Positions 54,756-63,024 of a DNA stretch of 64,000 nt are shown here, in pieces. This DNA comes from Weissella halotolerans DSM 20190 (lineage in GTDB: Bacteria; Bacillota; Bacilli; Lactobacillales; Lactobacillaceae): NCBI RefSeq assembly GCF_000420365.1, contig NZ_ATUU01000002.1, positions 1 through 64,000 on the forward strand, written 5' to 3'. The notes beneath the pieces were generated by a model. That model worked only from the letters and a program-made list of their open reading frames with translations, ran no database searches and was not told the origin of the DNA. The position numbers and the translations under genes are program-made. Within the stretch, counting starts at the first letter, position 1. Every line of letters begins with the position of its first letter.

Positions 54756-54959
54756 TTAACCCTCGTATTCTCTTTCTTCAGCATGCAAAGCCTTTTCTTC
54801 ATAACGATCTTCTTTGTGCTCTTCATGTTCAGCATGGATTTCTTGGCCCTTATGAGCCTCCTTTTCATGCTTGTAAAGCTTGTCTTCAGCTTCCTTTTCC
54901 TTACCTAGTGCCTTGGACTCGCGATTTTCTGCTAAACCATCACGTAATGTTGCCATCAT
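54756..54959 (-). CDS. 67-residue His/Glu/Lys-rich hypothetical protein
   Basis: A 67-residue, almost wholly helical, hydrophilic protein. Residues about 30-60 contain six His spaced among Glu and Lys (for example KHEKEAHKGQ and HAEHEEHKEDR). Such runs can bind divalent metals, and a CadD-type transporter gene lies 0.6 kb away, but this is only suggestive. GAAGGGAG precedes two adjacent ATGs (54959 or 54956). First gene of the trio. Unknown family. Confidence 0.75.
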   Translation of the reverse strand: MMATLRDGLAENRESKALGKEKEAEDKLYKHEKEAHKGQEIHAEHEEHKEDRYEEKALHAEEREYEG

Positions 54960-55126
54960 GGGTTCTCCCTTCAATCTTTATTTATACTGTTAGAATACCA
55001 CTAACCCCGTCAAAAACCAATACGCGCTCAGCCACCCGCCTATGCTTTTACTTTTACTAGTTAAGCCGTATACTAGGAACTGTATTCAAATCAGGCCCAT
55101 TTATTAAATAAAGAGAGGTATCCAAT

Positions 55127-55348
55127 ATGACCCTTGATCCAACACCAAAACAAGAAGCTAAAGCTGCTCGTATTCATGAAGACGCTAAGTTAGCCATCAG
55201 CAGCGGTCAAACTGTTTTGCACCTTGGTGCAGATTTTTTTGATGATGATGCCGATGTTCAAGCAGTTAATATGCTCTTAGCCCATCAATCTGATGATACC
55301 CGTTCCATTGCCCATCGCGATGGTCAGGTTGATATTGTTGAAATTTAA
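55127..55348 (+). CDS. Small acidic hypothetical protein
   Basis: A 73-residue soluble protein with a His-containing middle and an Asp-rich loop (LGADFFDDDADVQ). AGAGAGG lies 8 bp before the ATG. It is transcribed away from the minus-strand trio across a 167-bp gap that contains a possible plus-strand -10 TATACT at 55068-55073 with a poor -35. Family unknown. Confidence 0.7.
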   Translation: MTLDPTPKQEAKAARIHEDAKLAISSGQTVLHLGADFFDDDADVQAVNMLLAHQSDDTRSIAHRDGQVDIVEI

Positions 55349-55434
55349 AGCCCTCCTTTTCGTTAACCCTCCTTTAAGGGAAGGACATTAGTATCGAGAG
55401 CCTTACCATTATTGTAAAGGAGATGTTATACTTC

Positions 55435-55875
55435 ATGCTGACATATGAAACAACGCTGGCTGGCTTAGATGCTAGCATCCATACATTGGACCAACGCTTA
55501 CGTCGATACAAGCGACTCGCTTTGTTCAGCCAACTTTTGCAACTCGTTCTTTCAACGAGTATCCCCATCCTGATTGCCTTAGTTGGTAAAGATGACCGCT
55601 TATTGGTCTTAATTGCAGTTTTTGCAGCCCTGATTACCTTTGTACAAGCCTTTGGGGCCTTTTATAACTTAAACGAAAAGATTCAACGTGATACAACAGA
55701 TTTAATGGTTTTACAAAAAGAGCGCTTATTGTTTCGAAGTCACTCCGCCCCTTATGATCAAACAGAGGCTTCCGATGTTCAAACCTTAATCCACGCGATT
55801 ACGACCAAAACACAGTCTGTCTTACCTGATTTTATTCGTGAAGCACCCCAAAAGAAAGGAACTTCCCTCACATGA
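55435..55875 (+). CDS. DUF4231-like membrane protein
   Basis: A 146-residue protein with two transmembrane helices back to back (about 31-50, LFSQLLQLVLSTSIPILIAL, and 55-76) flanked by cytoplasmic helices; the layout resembles DUF4231/SLATT proteins, some of which belong to nucleotide-sensing defence systems. That link is weak here: no effector-nucleotide synthase gene is nearby. The ATG at 55435 is chosen (AAAGGAG 12 bp upstream); an ATG at 55423 touches the ribosome-binding site. Its stop overlaps the next gene by 4 bp. Confidence 0.75.
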   Translation: MLTYETTLAGLDASIHTLDQRLRRYKRLALFSQLLQLVLSTSIPILIALVGKDDRLLVLIAVFAALITFVQAFGAFYNLNEKIQRDTTDLMVLQKERLLFRSHSAPYDQTEASDVQTLIHAITTKTQSVLPDFIREAPQKKGTSLT

Positions 55876-56210
55876 AAGAAAACAACGTTTTAGTCGTCAC
55901 TACGGAAAATATCCCTGGTTACCAAATTGACCAGGTCTTAGGTGAAGTTTTTGGTCAAACCACTCGTTCACGAAATGTGATTTCCGATTTTGGCCAGTCA
56001 TTTAAAGCAATGGTTGGTGGTGAAATCAAAGGCTATACGAAGTTGCAAACAACCGCTCGTCAAGAGGCGCTAGCTCGCATGCAAAAAGAAGCAGCTAACC
56101 TTGGCGGCAATGCTGTAATCATGTTTCGATTTGATAGTAACACCTCTTCACTTGGTGATTCGGTGAATGCTTATGGTACAGCAGTCAAAATTAGTCCCCT
56201 TTCGGTCTAA
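55872..56210 (+). CDS. YbjQ family protein (UPF0145)
   Basis: A 112-residue protein of the YbjQ family, small proteins that form pentameric rings. Family pattern: VVTTENIPGYQIDQVLGEVFGQ at about 8-29, ARQEALARMQKEAANLGGNAVIMFRFD at about 68-94, and the YGTAVKI ending. It is sometimes described as heavy-metal-binding, but a function is not proven. Translationally coupled to the two-helix membrane protein (ATGA overlap). Confidence 0.88.
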   Translation: MKENNVLVVTTENIPGYQIDQVLGEVFGQTTRSRNVISDFGQSFKAMVGGEIKGYTKLQTTARQEALARMQKEAANLGGNAVIMFRFDSNTSSLGDSVNAYGTAVKISPLSV

Positions 56211-56221
56211 GGCTGATATAT

Positions 56222-56257
56222 AAAAAACGGCTAATAACATTAGCCGTTTTTTATATA
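56222..56257. terminator. Bidirectional terminator between ybjQ-like gene and the 56251 gene
   Basis: AAAAAACGGCTAAT with ATTAGCCGTTTTTT; 14-bp perfect stem and A/T runs on both sides. It overlaps the stop of the minus-strand gene. Confidence 0.9.
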
Positions 56258-57333
56258 TCCAATTTATTCCATTGTTGGCGTTGTAACACCTGCCTACGTT
56301 TATTCATCAGGTTTAAGGTCAACCGATGACTAGTCCATAACCAAATATTAGCAGCTTGAAAGCGCACTTTTATCAGCCGTCCATCCTCAGGCTGATAAAA
56401 GTGCGTAATCTCTTCTTCAGGATTGCTTAACCACGGCATTAACTGACGCTGCCAATGCAACACGCTTTGTATGTCTAGACTAACTCCCTTTTGTTGCAGG
56501 TTAGCGGTAGTGATAGCGAATCCCGCTTGCCTTTTATAAATAGCTCGATTATAGAGATTCTGCTGCTGTTTTGCTTGGCTAAACCTTATGCCATGTGACT
56601 TCCAAAAGAACTGCCAATAATGCTTAATTCTTTTTCGGAGGAGCGGATAAGTCAGTTCGGGCTGCTGGCGAAACTCTAAGTAGCGAGGCGCTGGTTGACA
56701 AGCAATGCGCCCAGTACTGGGTCGATAATCCTGATCTGTATAACAAGACCAATCAGTTTGACTAACAAGGTGGTCGTGGCGGCCCTTACCCTGGCAATTC
56801 AATTGGTAGGCCACCACTTCCCCGTTAGCGGCCCGCAAGCCTTCAACGAGCGTCCACATGGTTTGTGTTGGATTGCTACATCCTTCTACCCACCTCAGTT
56901 GACCAGTTTTCATGTTCTCTACCTGGTAGCCAACTGGTTGTGCCTGATTAAAGCTACCTTTTTTAAAACTTCGTGTTCGCCAGGGAATCGTCATTCCATC
57001 GTTGCTCGCTGTTTGCACAAGCATCCATGGTAGATCAGCTGGTACAAGGGGGTTAATCTGCGGCTTCACTTCACGAAAATGGAGCTGATGTCCACCAATC
57101 TTCCAAAAGTGCTGCCCCCAAATAAGTTTCAGCCAATACCAATGAAGGGGGTTAATTGTTGCCAGACCAGCATCCACTAGCCACAAATGCCGTGCCCACA
57201 AGTGATGTCTATCAATCACATCCTCCACAGCTTGCCACATCATCTCTATGGATTGGCCTTCCCAAAAAACGCAGTGGTGACGCCCCACCTTCACTTTATC
57301 AGCATCAATAAACAAACTAAGCTGCTGCCGCAT
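56251..57333 (-). CDS. Trp-rich hypothetical protein
   Basis: A 360-residue soluble protein I do not recognise. It has about 20 Trp residues (near 5.5 percent), many in pairs or short clusters (HWYWLKLIWGQHFW at about 63-76, HYWQFFWKS near 240, NIWLWTSH near 330). The pI looks basic; no signal peptide, transmembrane helix or catalytic signature is visible. The ATG at 57333 follows AAAGGTGG. It is downstream of the HAD-yutD-yunD operon with a 51-bp gap, possibly on the same transcript. Clustered aromatic residues might suggest carbohydrate or nucleic-acid binding; this is speculative. Confidence 0.75.
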   Translation of the reverse strand: MRQQLSLFIDADKVKVGRHHCVFWEGQSIEMMWQAVEDVIDRHHLWARHLWLVDAGLATINPLHWYWLKLIWGQHFWKIGGHQLHFREVKPQINPLVPADLPWMLVQTASNDGMTIPWRTRSFKKGSFNQAQPVGYQVENMKTGQLRWVEGCSNPTQTMWTLVEGLRAANGEVVAYQLNCQGKGRHDHLVSQTDWSCYTDQDYRPSTGRIACQPAPRYLEFRQQPELTYPLLRKRIKHYWQFFWKSHGIRFSQAKQQQNLYNRAIYKRQAGFAITTANLQQKGVSLDIQSVLHWQRQLMPWLSNPEEEITHFYQPEDGRLIKVRFQAANIWLWTSHRLTLNLMNKRRQVLQRQQWNKLDI

Positions 57334-57384
57334 TAGTCCACCTTTCTGCATTAGATTACTAGTCAAACACTGGTAAGGTTTATT

Positions 57385-58152
57385 TTACAGCGTCCAATCA
57401 GCTAAACTGTCTACTGTATAAGTAGGTTGAATGGGCTCTTTGGCTACTGCTTTAGGGGTGGACAGGCCACTATAAACAAGTAGCGTATCAATATCAGCAT
57501 GGATACCAGCTAAAATATCTGTTTGATAATTATCACCAACCATAATCGTCTGTTTAGGATTAGCGTGAGCATACTGCATAGCAGCATCCATAATGAGTTT
57601 ACTTGGCTTACCAATCACTACCGGCTCAACCTGGGTTGCCGTTTGAATCGCCGCTGCAATTGCCCCAGTGCTTGGAATCATCCCCCGTTCACTAGGCAAA
57701 TTAGTGTCTGGATTAGTGACGATAAATTTAGCTCCTGCTCGAATAGCTAAGGTTGCCCGAGCTAAATCCTCATATACTAAGTTGCGATCTAACCCAACTA
57801 CGACTGCATCTGCTGGTTCCTGGGTGACCAAGTTGAAACCATGTTCTTGCAAGGCTGCTTGTAACCCATGCTCTCCAATCATTAATACCGACTGAACATT
57901 GGCTGCTTGCAAATAAGCTACGGTAGCCAGCGAACTCGTATAGACTTGGCCTGGCTCAGTCACAATGCCATGATGACGAGTTAAATTTTCAGCCACCTCT
58001 GCTGGCGTCTTTGTTGAATTATTCGTTACAAAAAGATGTTTAATCCCAGCAGCATTTAAGCGTTCAATAAATTGTTTGGCGGCAGGAATTCTTTCTTTAC
58101 CACGGTACATCGTACCATCAAGATCAATCAAATACTGTTGATAGTGCTTCAT
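57385..58152 (-). CDS. TIGR01457-type HAD hydrolase (NagD/YutF family)
   Basis: A 255-residue HAD subfamily IIA phosphatase. Nucleophile motif LIDLDGTMYRGKE is at about residues 8-20, motif II FVTNNSTKTP near 40, the C2A cap in the middle, and motif IV MVGDNYQTDILAG near 204. B. subtilis YutF belongs here. The physiological substrate is unknown (sugar phosphates or nucleotides are typical). It overlaps the yutD-like gene by 4 bp. Confidence 0.92.
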   Translation of the reverse strand: MKHYQQYLIDLDGTMYRGKERIPAAKQFIERLNAAGIKHLFVTNNSTKTPAEVAENLTRHHGIVTEPGQVYTSSLATVAYLQAANVQSVLMIGEHGLQAALQEHGFNLVTQEPADAVVVGLDRNLVYEDLARATLAIRAGAKFIVTNPDTNLPSERGMIPSTGAIAAAIQTATQVEPVVIGKPSKLIMDAAMQYAHANPKQTIMVGDNYQTDILAGIHADIDTLLVYSGLSTPKAVAKEPIQPTYTVDSLADWTL

Positions 58153-58760
58153 TTGGTCGTCTCCTTCGTCTCTTTGACCCGTTCCCGAACTTCGAAATGC
58201 CGCTGCTTACGTTTACCTTTGGCCTTCACTTCCACAGCTTGCCCCTTGCTACCTGGCTTATGTTGTCGTACCGGTCGCCGCTGTTCTCCAAGTTCTGCCT
58301 TCTCTTGATGGCCTTTCCCCTTACCACGGTGGCGCCGTCCTCGATGACGACGCTGATGGCCTTTAGCGGCCCCTTCTTCTTCAGCTATGGCATGAGGCGC
58401 CAAATTTTCTAAAACAAAATAAGGGGCTCCAAAATTCACTGTCTCATAGAGGTAATCATTTAAGGCCGTAATTTGTTGACTACGGGCTACGCCTGCTGTT
58501 CCAGCACGATAAAAGCCTCGCAAGCGCAACTGCTCTGAGGCAATATCCCCTAAAATAAAATCATACTTCTCTAGGAAATAACTAAAACGGGCAGCCAATT
58601 GTGGCTCCTTCAAAGCATCTCGATAATTTTCTACAATGCGATAAGCCCGGTCATTAATTACCAACCCTGTTGGGTCATCAGGGTCATGAACGATCGTCGT
58701 CGCTGCCTGACGTTCTAAAAACTGTGCGTCCGCTAACTCCTTCATTTTTTCACGATTCAT
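58149..58760 (-). CDS. yutD: YutD family protein with long basic tail
   Basis: A 203-residue protein. The YutD (DUF1027) domain covers about residues 20-130 (RIVENYRDALKEPQLAARFS, SYFLEKYDFILGDIA, DYLYETVNFGAPYFVLEN). The last about 65 residues are an Arg/Lys/Gly/His-rich disordered tail (RRHRGRRHRGKGKG), longer than in Bacillus YutD and likely RNA-binding. The function is unknown. It overlaps both neighbours by 4 bp. Confidence 0.88.
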   Translation of the reverse strand: MNREKMKELADAQFLERQAATTIVHDPDDPTGLVINDRAYRIVENYRDALKEPQLAARFSYFLEKYDFILGDIASEQLRLRGFYRAGTAGVARSQQITALNDYLYETVNFGAPYFVLENLAPHAIAEEEGAAKGHQRRHRGRRHRGKGKGHQEKAELGEQRRPVRQHKPGSKGQAVEVKAKGKRKQRHFEVRERVKETKETTK

Positions 58761-60151
58761 GAATCATGCTCTCCACTCTCTTTAGATTCTTTAGCTAAAT
58801 AAGCGCCCACTACTTCACGGAACACATGTTGATACATTAACTCATTCTTACCAGCTATTTCGAGGGTAGGAAAATAAGGAATAAACATATAATGTTCTAG
58901 GGTGCCAAGCCGGTAAACTCTACAATCCTCTACCGGTATGTCCTGCACGTATAACGTCCCTTGCGCATCTTCACGTAATCCGTCAAATAACACCTGACCA
59001 AAAGTATCACCGCGAAAGCCCATTCCATGAACCCGATGATTTACTAGGTAGGGTTGATTTTTATGAACTTCTTGCACCAAGCGCTTTAAGTCAGCTCCCG
59101 TTAATGTCGTCCGCATTGGATGCACTGCATGGGGCAACATCGTATGTAACTCATCGGCCGTTACCTCACCTGCTGGTAAGTCCGTTAAAAACATGCCCGT
59201 TGACAACATAACGAGATCCGTTTGGGTGTACCACTTCAAGGCGGCCACCCCCAAATCAATTACCCGGTGTGACGCCCCTAATGAGCGTTCATAAGGCGCC
59301 TCAAGTTTGGCAAATACCTTTTTAGCCAATAGGCGATGACCACGTTGTTCAAGTGCATCAATTTCTCCTTGATCATCAGGTAGGCTTGGTAAGTCATCTG
59401 TCTTTATCGTGCTTGCTTGTGCGCTTAGTACCTGATGATCAACTAAGGTCAAATGAATTTTACCAAGATGTTCTCCATACCGACCGGCTGCCGCTAACAG
59501 GGTTCCTGACCACCATTCACCCTCAGGTAGAAGATGATGCGTATGGGCACCGAGTATCAGGTCTATATCTGAATAACGGTCAGCTAGATAGCGATCCACT
59601 GGCAACCCTAAATGTGATAACAAGATGATAACATCTACTTGTTTGTGCAAATCAGCTAATAATTGCGGTAATACCGCATCGACTTCCTTTGGCAGCCAAC
59701 CTAAAAGAGGCAAGGTTAAAATAAAGGGCGCCGTTAGTCCTAAGACGCCCACCCGTGTACCAGCCGTAGTGGTTAAAATTTTCTTTTCAAACGCCCAGTC
59801 TGGTAACTGGCCTGAACCAGCATCTGTTAAATTAGCCACTAATACTGGAAATTGAGCATGTGTATACAGCCGATTAAGGGCATCATGATTCATCCCCAAG
59901 TCCTCGTTGTTACCAATTGTGACCGCATCATAATGAACTTCATTCATTAAGTCTACGTTGGCCTGACCCATGGTTGCTTCTGTTAACGCATTTTGTCGGT
60001 CTAAGGCGTCGCCAATGTCAAAGGTAAAGGTTTCTATCCCCTTTCGCTTCGCTAACCGGCGCTGGTTAGTTAAAAAACGGCGAATTTTTGGCCAGCGTTC
60101 TAAATGTGAATGCAAATCATTAGTGTGTAATACTTGCAACTCTTCCCGCAT
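58757..60151 (-). CDS. yunD: Bifunctional metallophosphatase/5'-nucleotidase (YunD-like)
   Basis: A 464-residue protein without signal peptide. The N-terminal metallophosphoesterase domain has LHTNDLHSHLERWPK (Asp-His ligands) at about 8-22, FDIGDALD near 47, IGNNEDLG near 80, LLSHLGL near 178 and ILGAHTHHLLPEG near 200. The C-terminal 5'-nucleotidase domain follows with GMGFRGDTFGQV near 371. Cytoplasmic location suggests nucleotide or cofactor salvage. First gene of the yunD-yutD-HAD operon, as in other Lactobacillales. Confidence 0.92.
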   Translation of the reverse strand: MREELQVLHTNDLHSHLERWPKIRRFLTNQRRLAKRKGIETFTFDIGDALDRQNALTEATMGQANVDLMNEVHYDAVTIGNNEDLGMNHDALNRLYTHAQFPVLVANLTDAGSGQLPDWAFEKKILTTTAGTRVGVLGLTAPFILTLPLLGWLPKEVDAVLPQLLADLHKQVDVIILLSHLGLPVDRYLADRYSDIDLILGAHTHHLLPEGEWWSGTLLAAAGRYGEHLGKIHLTLVDHQVLSAQASTIKTDDLPSLPDDQGEIDALEQRGHRLLAKKVFAKLEAPYERSLGASHRVIDLGVAALKWYTQTDLVMLSTGMFLTDLPAGEVTADELHTMLPHAVHPMRTTLTGADLKRLVQEVHKNQPYLVNHRVHGMGFRGDTFGQVLFDGLREDAQGTLYVQDIPVEDCRVYRLGTLEHYMFIPYFPTLEIAGKNELMYQHVFREVVGAYLAKESKESGEHDS

Positions 60152-60206
60152 AACTCCCCCTTTTAACCTTAAATAACCAGTTTTTGTTTGCTAGCATATT
60201 CTATCT

Positions 60207-60656
60207 CTAACGCAAACGTCCCTTGGCATACCCATGCAACCAATTTTCAAACAACTTAAAATTATCAGGATAAGCATTAGCGCCTAAATAAGTCTGCTGC
60301 TCACCTTCTTCATTTGTTAGCTGTAATCCCCATTCATCGGTAGGAGCAGCCACAACTTCACGCGATTCAAGGGGCCATTCTGCCACTAATTCGTGCATCC
60401 GGCGGTCAATATTCGACCATTGAATACTCACGTCCTGCCAATATTTAGTATACTTTTTCAACCTAGGCTGTGTTTCCACCTCACCTTGGTGTTTACGAAC
60501 AAAATCTACCCCAGGTTGTTCCAGCGACAATGGTGGTAAAACTGCTGTTTTTGGAATGGCTAACAAAAAAGCGTGGTCTGCTACCTTTTTCCCATAAATA
60601 CGATCAAATCCCGTCGTCAAATTCCCATGATAAAATTCAAAATACTTTAAGCCCAT
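60207..60656 (-). CDS. Hypothetical protein downstream of prolidase
   Basis: A 149-residue soluble protein I cannot place. GLKYFEFYHGNLTTGFDRIYG opens it; a middle segment has WSNIDRRMHELV and the end ENWLHGYAKGRLR. No cysteine, no transmembrane helix. It starts directly after the pepQ stop (TAAG then ATG), so it is co-translated with the peptidase, the same junction seen at 10550. Confidence 0.75.
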   Translation of the reverse strand: MGLKYFEFYHGNLTTGFDRIYGKKVADHAFLLAIPKTAVLPPLSLEQPGVDFVRKHQGEVETQPRLKKYTKYWQDVSIQWSNIDRRMHELVAEWPLESREVVAAPTDEWGLQLTNEEGEQQTYLGANAYPDNFKLFENWLHGYAKGRLR

Positions 60657-60657
60657 C

Positions 60658-61746
60658 TTATTTTCCTACTTTAATCAGTGTCGTTGGAATAGCTGCAGTC
60701 AAATTTTCATGCCCATCCTTCGTCACTAAAATATCATCTTCAATGCGTACCCCACCTTGGTCCTTCAAATAAACCCCTGGCTCGATAGTGACAATCATAT
60801 TTTCCTTTAAGACGTCTTCGTTAGAAGCAAATTTAGACAGTACCGGTCCTTCATGGATACTCAGGCCGATACTATGACCGGTTGCGTGATTAAAATACGC
60901 CCCCAACTCAGCCGCTTCAATGACATCACGGGCCGCCTTATCAACATCAGCTGCCAGTACTCCTGGTTTAACAGCCGCAATCGCCGCTTCTTGAGCAGCT
61001 AAAACAACTTGGTAAACCCGTTCTAAATTAGGATCAGGTTGCCCAAAAGACAGGGTACGCGTGATATCAGATGTATAACCATCAACATAGTAACCAAAGT
61101 CAATGGTAACTAGGTCGCCATCTTCAATTGCATTGTCAGTATAGGTTCCATGGGGCAAGGCACCCCGGCTACCAGCTGCCACAATCGTATCAAAGGAAAC
61201 CTTATCCGCGCCTCCCTCTTTCATCAATTGGTCCAAGCGGTTAGCTACCTCACGTTCGGTCATCCCAACCTGTAATTGCCCAATCAAAGTATTAAACGCC
61301 TCAACGGCCACTTGAGTACTATGACGGATTTTAGCCACTTCATCCGGCTCTTTCACTTCGCGAAGGGCCTCAATCAAATCGGGAATGGGGACAATATCAA
61401 CCCCCTCAAAGTTTTCATCTAGATAATCAAAATCGCGGAAGGGTAAAGAGGCTTCAAAACCAAGCTTACTAATCTTAAACCGTTTAGCAGCTGCCATTGC
61501 CACACCCCAATAGTTACGAGTTATCAGCAATTCAATGCCAGCATCAGCTAATGACTGACGGTACATGTCCTCATAGCGGTCATCTGTAATCACTGCCACC
61601 TGATCACGCCCAATTAAAACTAGACCGTCTCCGGTGCCACCGGTAAAGCCACTTAAATAGGCCATGTTCGTTCCTTCAGCGACTAAAAGGCCATCAATAT
61701 CTAATGGTCCAAATAGCTTTCGTACATTTTCTATGCGTGTCCTCAT
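60658..61746 (-). CDS. pepQ: M24 family Xaa-Pro peptidase
   Basis: A 362-residue metallopeptidase with a creatinase-type N-terminal domain (about 1-125) and a pita-bread catalytic domain. The five metal ligands are visible: Asp and Asp in TIDFGYYVDGYTSDITRT, His in HATGHSIGLSIHEG, Glu in TIEPGVY and Glu in GVRIEDDI. Cleaves X-Pro dipeptides or the N-terminal residue before Pro; PepQ or PepP specificity cannot be fixed from sequence. Own promoter with TGn-extended -10 (61774-61782). Confidence 0.94.
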   Translation of the reverse strand: MRTRIENVRKLFGPLDIDGLLVAEGTNMAYLSGFTGGTGDGLVLIGRDQVAVITDDRYEDMYRQSLADAGIELLITRNYWGVAMAAAKRFKISKLGFEASLPFRDFDYLDENFEGVDIVPIPDLIEALREVKEPDEVAKIRHSTQVAVEAFNTLIGQLQVGMTEREVANRLDQLMKEGGADKVSFDTIVAAGSRGALPHGTYTDNAIEDGDLVTIDFGYYVDGYTSDITRTLSFGQPDPNLERVYQVVLAAQEAAIAAVKPGVLAADVDKAARDVIEAAELGAYFNHATGHSIGLSIHEGPVLSKFASNEDVLKENMIVTIEPGVYLKDQGGVRIEDDILVTKDGHENLTAAIPTTLIKVGK

Positions 61747-61773
61747 GTCTTAGCCCTCGTTTCTTTATCCTTT

Positions 61774-61782
61774 ATTATAACA
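61774..61782 (-). promoter_or_regulatory. Promoter of pepQ (extended -10)
   Basis: On the minus strand TGTTATAAT, perfect -10 with TGn extension, 30 bp before the start codon. No clear -35. Confidence 0.6.
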
Positions 61783-61826
61783 AAGTTAGACCGTAATTTC
61801 TGAACGTTTGCCTTAAGTCAAACCCC

Positions 61827-62933
61827 CTAAGAAAAGGTTGAACTGGGGCCAACTTGCAGGTTAGCCACGTTCGTCCAATCAATGGTCACCCCCAAACCTG
61901 GTTCCGTTGGTAAATTCATCCTACCATCATGAATAGTCAATCTTTCTTTAATGATGTCCTTCTCAAAATAATGATCACTGGCCCCGATATCTGCTGGAAA
62001 AGGAGGGTAACCAGCCTTGGCTGCCAACACTAAGTCTAACGATCGACCTAACCCCGAGGCTAACATACCACCAATAAAAGGTAATCGATTAGCCTGTAAA
62101 ATGGCTGTTATCGCCTTTAAGGTATCCGTAACTCCACCTAATTTACCTTGTTTTAACGTATAGGCAGCTGCTGCATCTACTTGGAGCGCTTTCTCAACCG
62201 TCCTTAGATTGGTCAATGATTCATCTAAACTAATTTTAAGTTGCTGAAACTGGCCTTGTAACTGGTGAAACTCATGCAAGGTTGTATCATGAACCGGTTC
62301 TTCAATCAAGGCTAAGCCTGCCTTTTCCATCGCCCTTAACCAGCTTACCGTTGCTGGTTGATTAGACCAAGCAGCATTTGCATCCAAGGAAACCATTTGG
62401 TTTGGGAAATGTTGTTTAACGGCCTTAATTAAGGTTAAGGCCGTTTGAGGGTCAACAGCCTTAATCTTCACCCGCTGATAACCCTGCCTAATCACCTGAT
62501 TGAGCGCCCTTACTTGCTGCGTTTGAATGCCAATGGCTGCACTTACTGGGACTGACAATTGACTAACTGCTAACAGTTGCGCCAGACTTTGTTGCTTCAC
62601 CTTGCCATAGGCATCCCAAAGGGCCATCTCAACAGCCGCCTTTGCAAAGGCCGTCAGTCCATTTAACCCCTTTTGAAATTCATCTGGCTGATTAACTGTT
62701 TGTCCAACCAACCGGGGTAATACCTTTGCTAATTCCTGCCGTGCGCTTCTTTGATCTTGTTTGGCATAGGCTTGATCAGCAAAAGCTTGTACTTCACCAT
62801 AGCCACAGTCACCACTGGCCATTTTTAGTTCAATCAATTGTAATGGTCGCAAAGAGGTTGTCCCATGTGCCGTCATAAATGGCGTTCGTAAGGTCAATTG
62901 TAACGGCCACACTGTGATTTGTTCAATCTTCAT
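61827..62933 (-). CDS. menC: o-Succinylbenzoate synthase
   Basis: A 368-residue enolase-superfamily enzyme that dehydrates SHCHC to o-succinylbenzoate in menaquinone synthesis. Catalytic Lys pair RVKIKAVD is at about 160-166; metal ligands are Asp in SLDANAAW near 188, Glu in IEEPV near 214 and Asp in LDESL near 240; the second base is Lys in LKQGKLGG near 264. The ATG at 62933 follows GGAGG at 9 bp (a TTG one codon upstream is possible). Some family members are N-acylamino-acid racemases, but a menH-like gene lies close by. Two tRNAs separate menC from it. Confidence 0.92.
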   Translation of the reverse strand: MKIEQITVWPLQLTLRTPFMTAHGTTSLRPLQLIELKMASGDCGYGEVQAFADQAYAKQDQRSARQELAKVLPRLVGQTVNQPDEFQKGLNGLTAFAKAAVEMALWDAYGKVKQQSLAQLLAVSQLSVPVSAAIGIQTQQVRALNQVIRQGYQRVKIKAVDPQTALTLIKAVKQHFPNQMVSLDANAAWSNQPATVSWLRAMEKAGLALIEEPVHDTTLHEFHQLQGQFQQLKISLDESLTNLRTVEKALQVDAAAAYTLKQGKLGGVTDTLKAITAILQANRLPFIGGMLASGLGRSLDLVLAAKAGYPPFPADIGASDHYFEKDIIKERLTIHDGRMNLPTEPGLGVTIDWTNVANLQVGPSSTFS

Positions 62934-62979
62934 CAACCCGCACCTCCCGGAATCATCTGCGCCGCACCAAATGTTTTTA

Positions 62980-63022
62980 AAATAAAAAGGCCTAGCGCAC
63001 TTGCACCAAGCCTTTTTATTAC
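62980..63022 (-). terminator. Terminator after the tRNA pair
   Basis: On the minus strand AATAAAAAGGCTTGG...CTAGGCCTTTTTATT hairpin with T-run, just after the second tRNA and about 50 bp before menC. Confidence 0.8.
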
Positions 63023-63024
63023 GA

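Noticed and set aside
54711-55060. Plus-strand open frames of 65 and 102 codons (Phe- and Leu-rich)
   Set aside because: They are antisense to the Glu/Lys-rich small genes, whose GAA and AAG codons read as TTC and CTT on the other strand. The minus-strand genes have ribosome-binding sites.
55435-55875. SLATT/CBASS-like antiphage system
   Set aside because: The two-helix layout is only suggestive, and no nucleotidyltransferase, reverse transcriptase or nuclease gene is adjacent.
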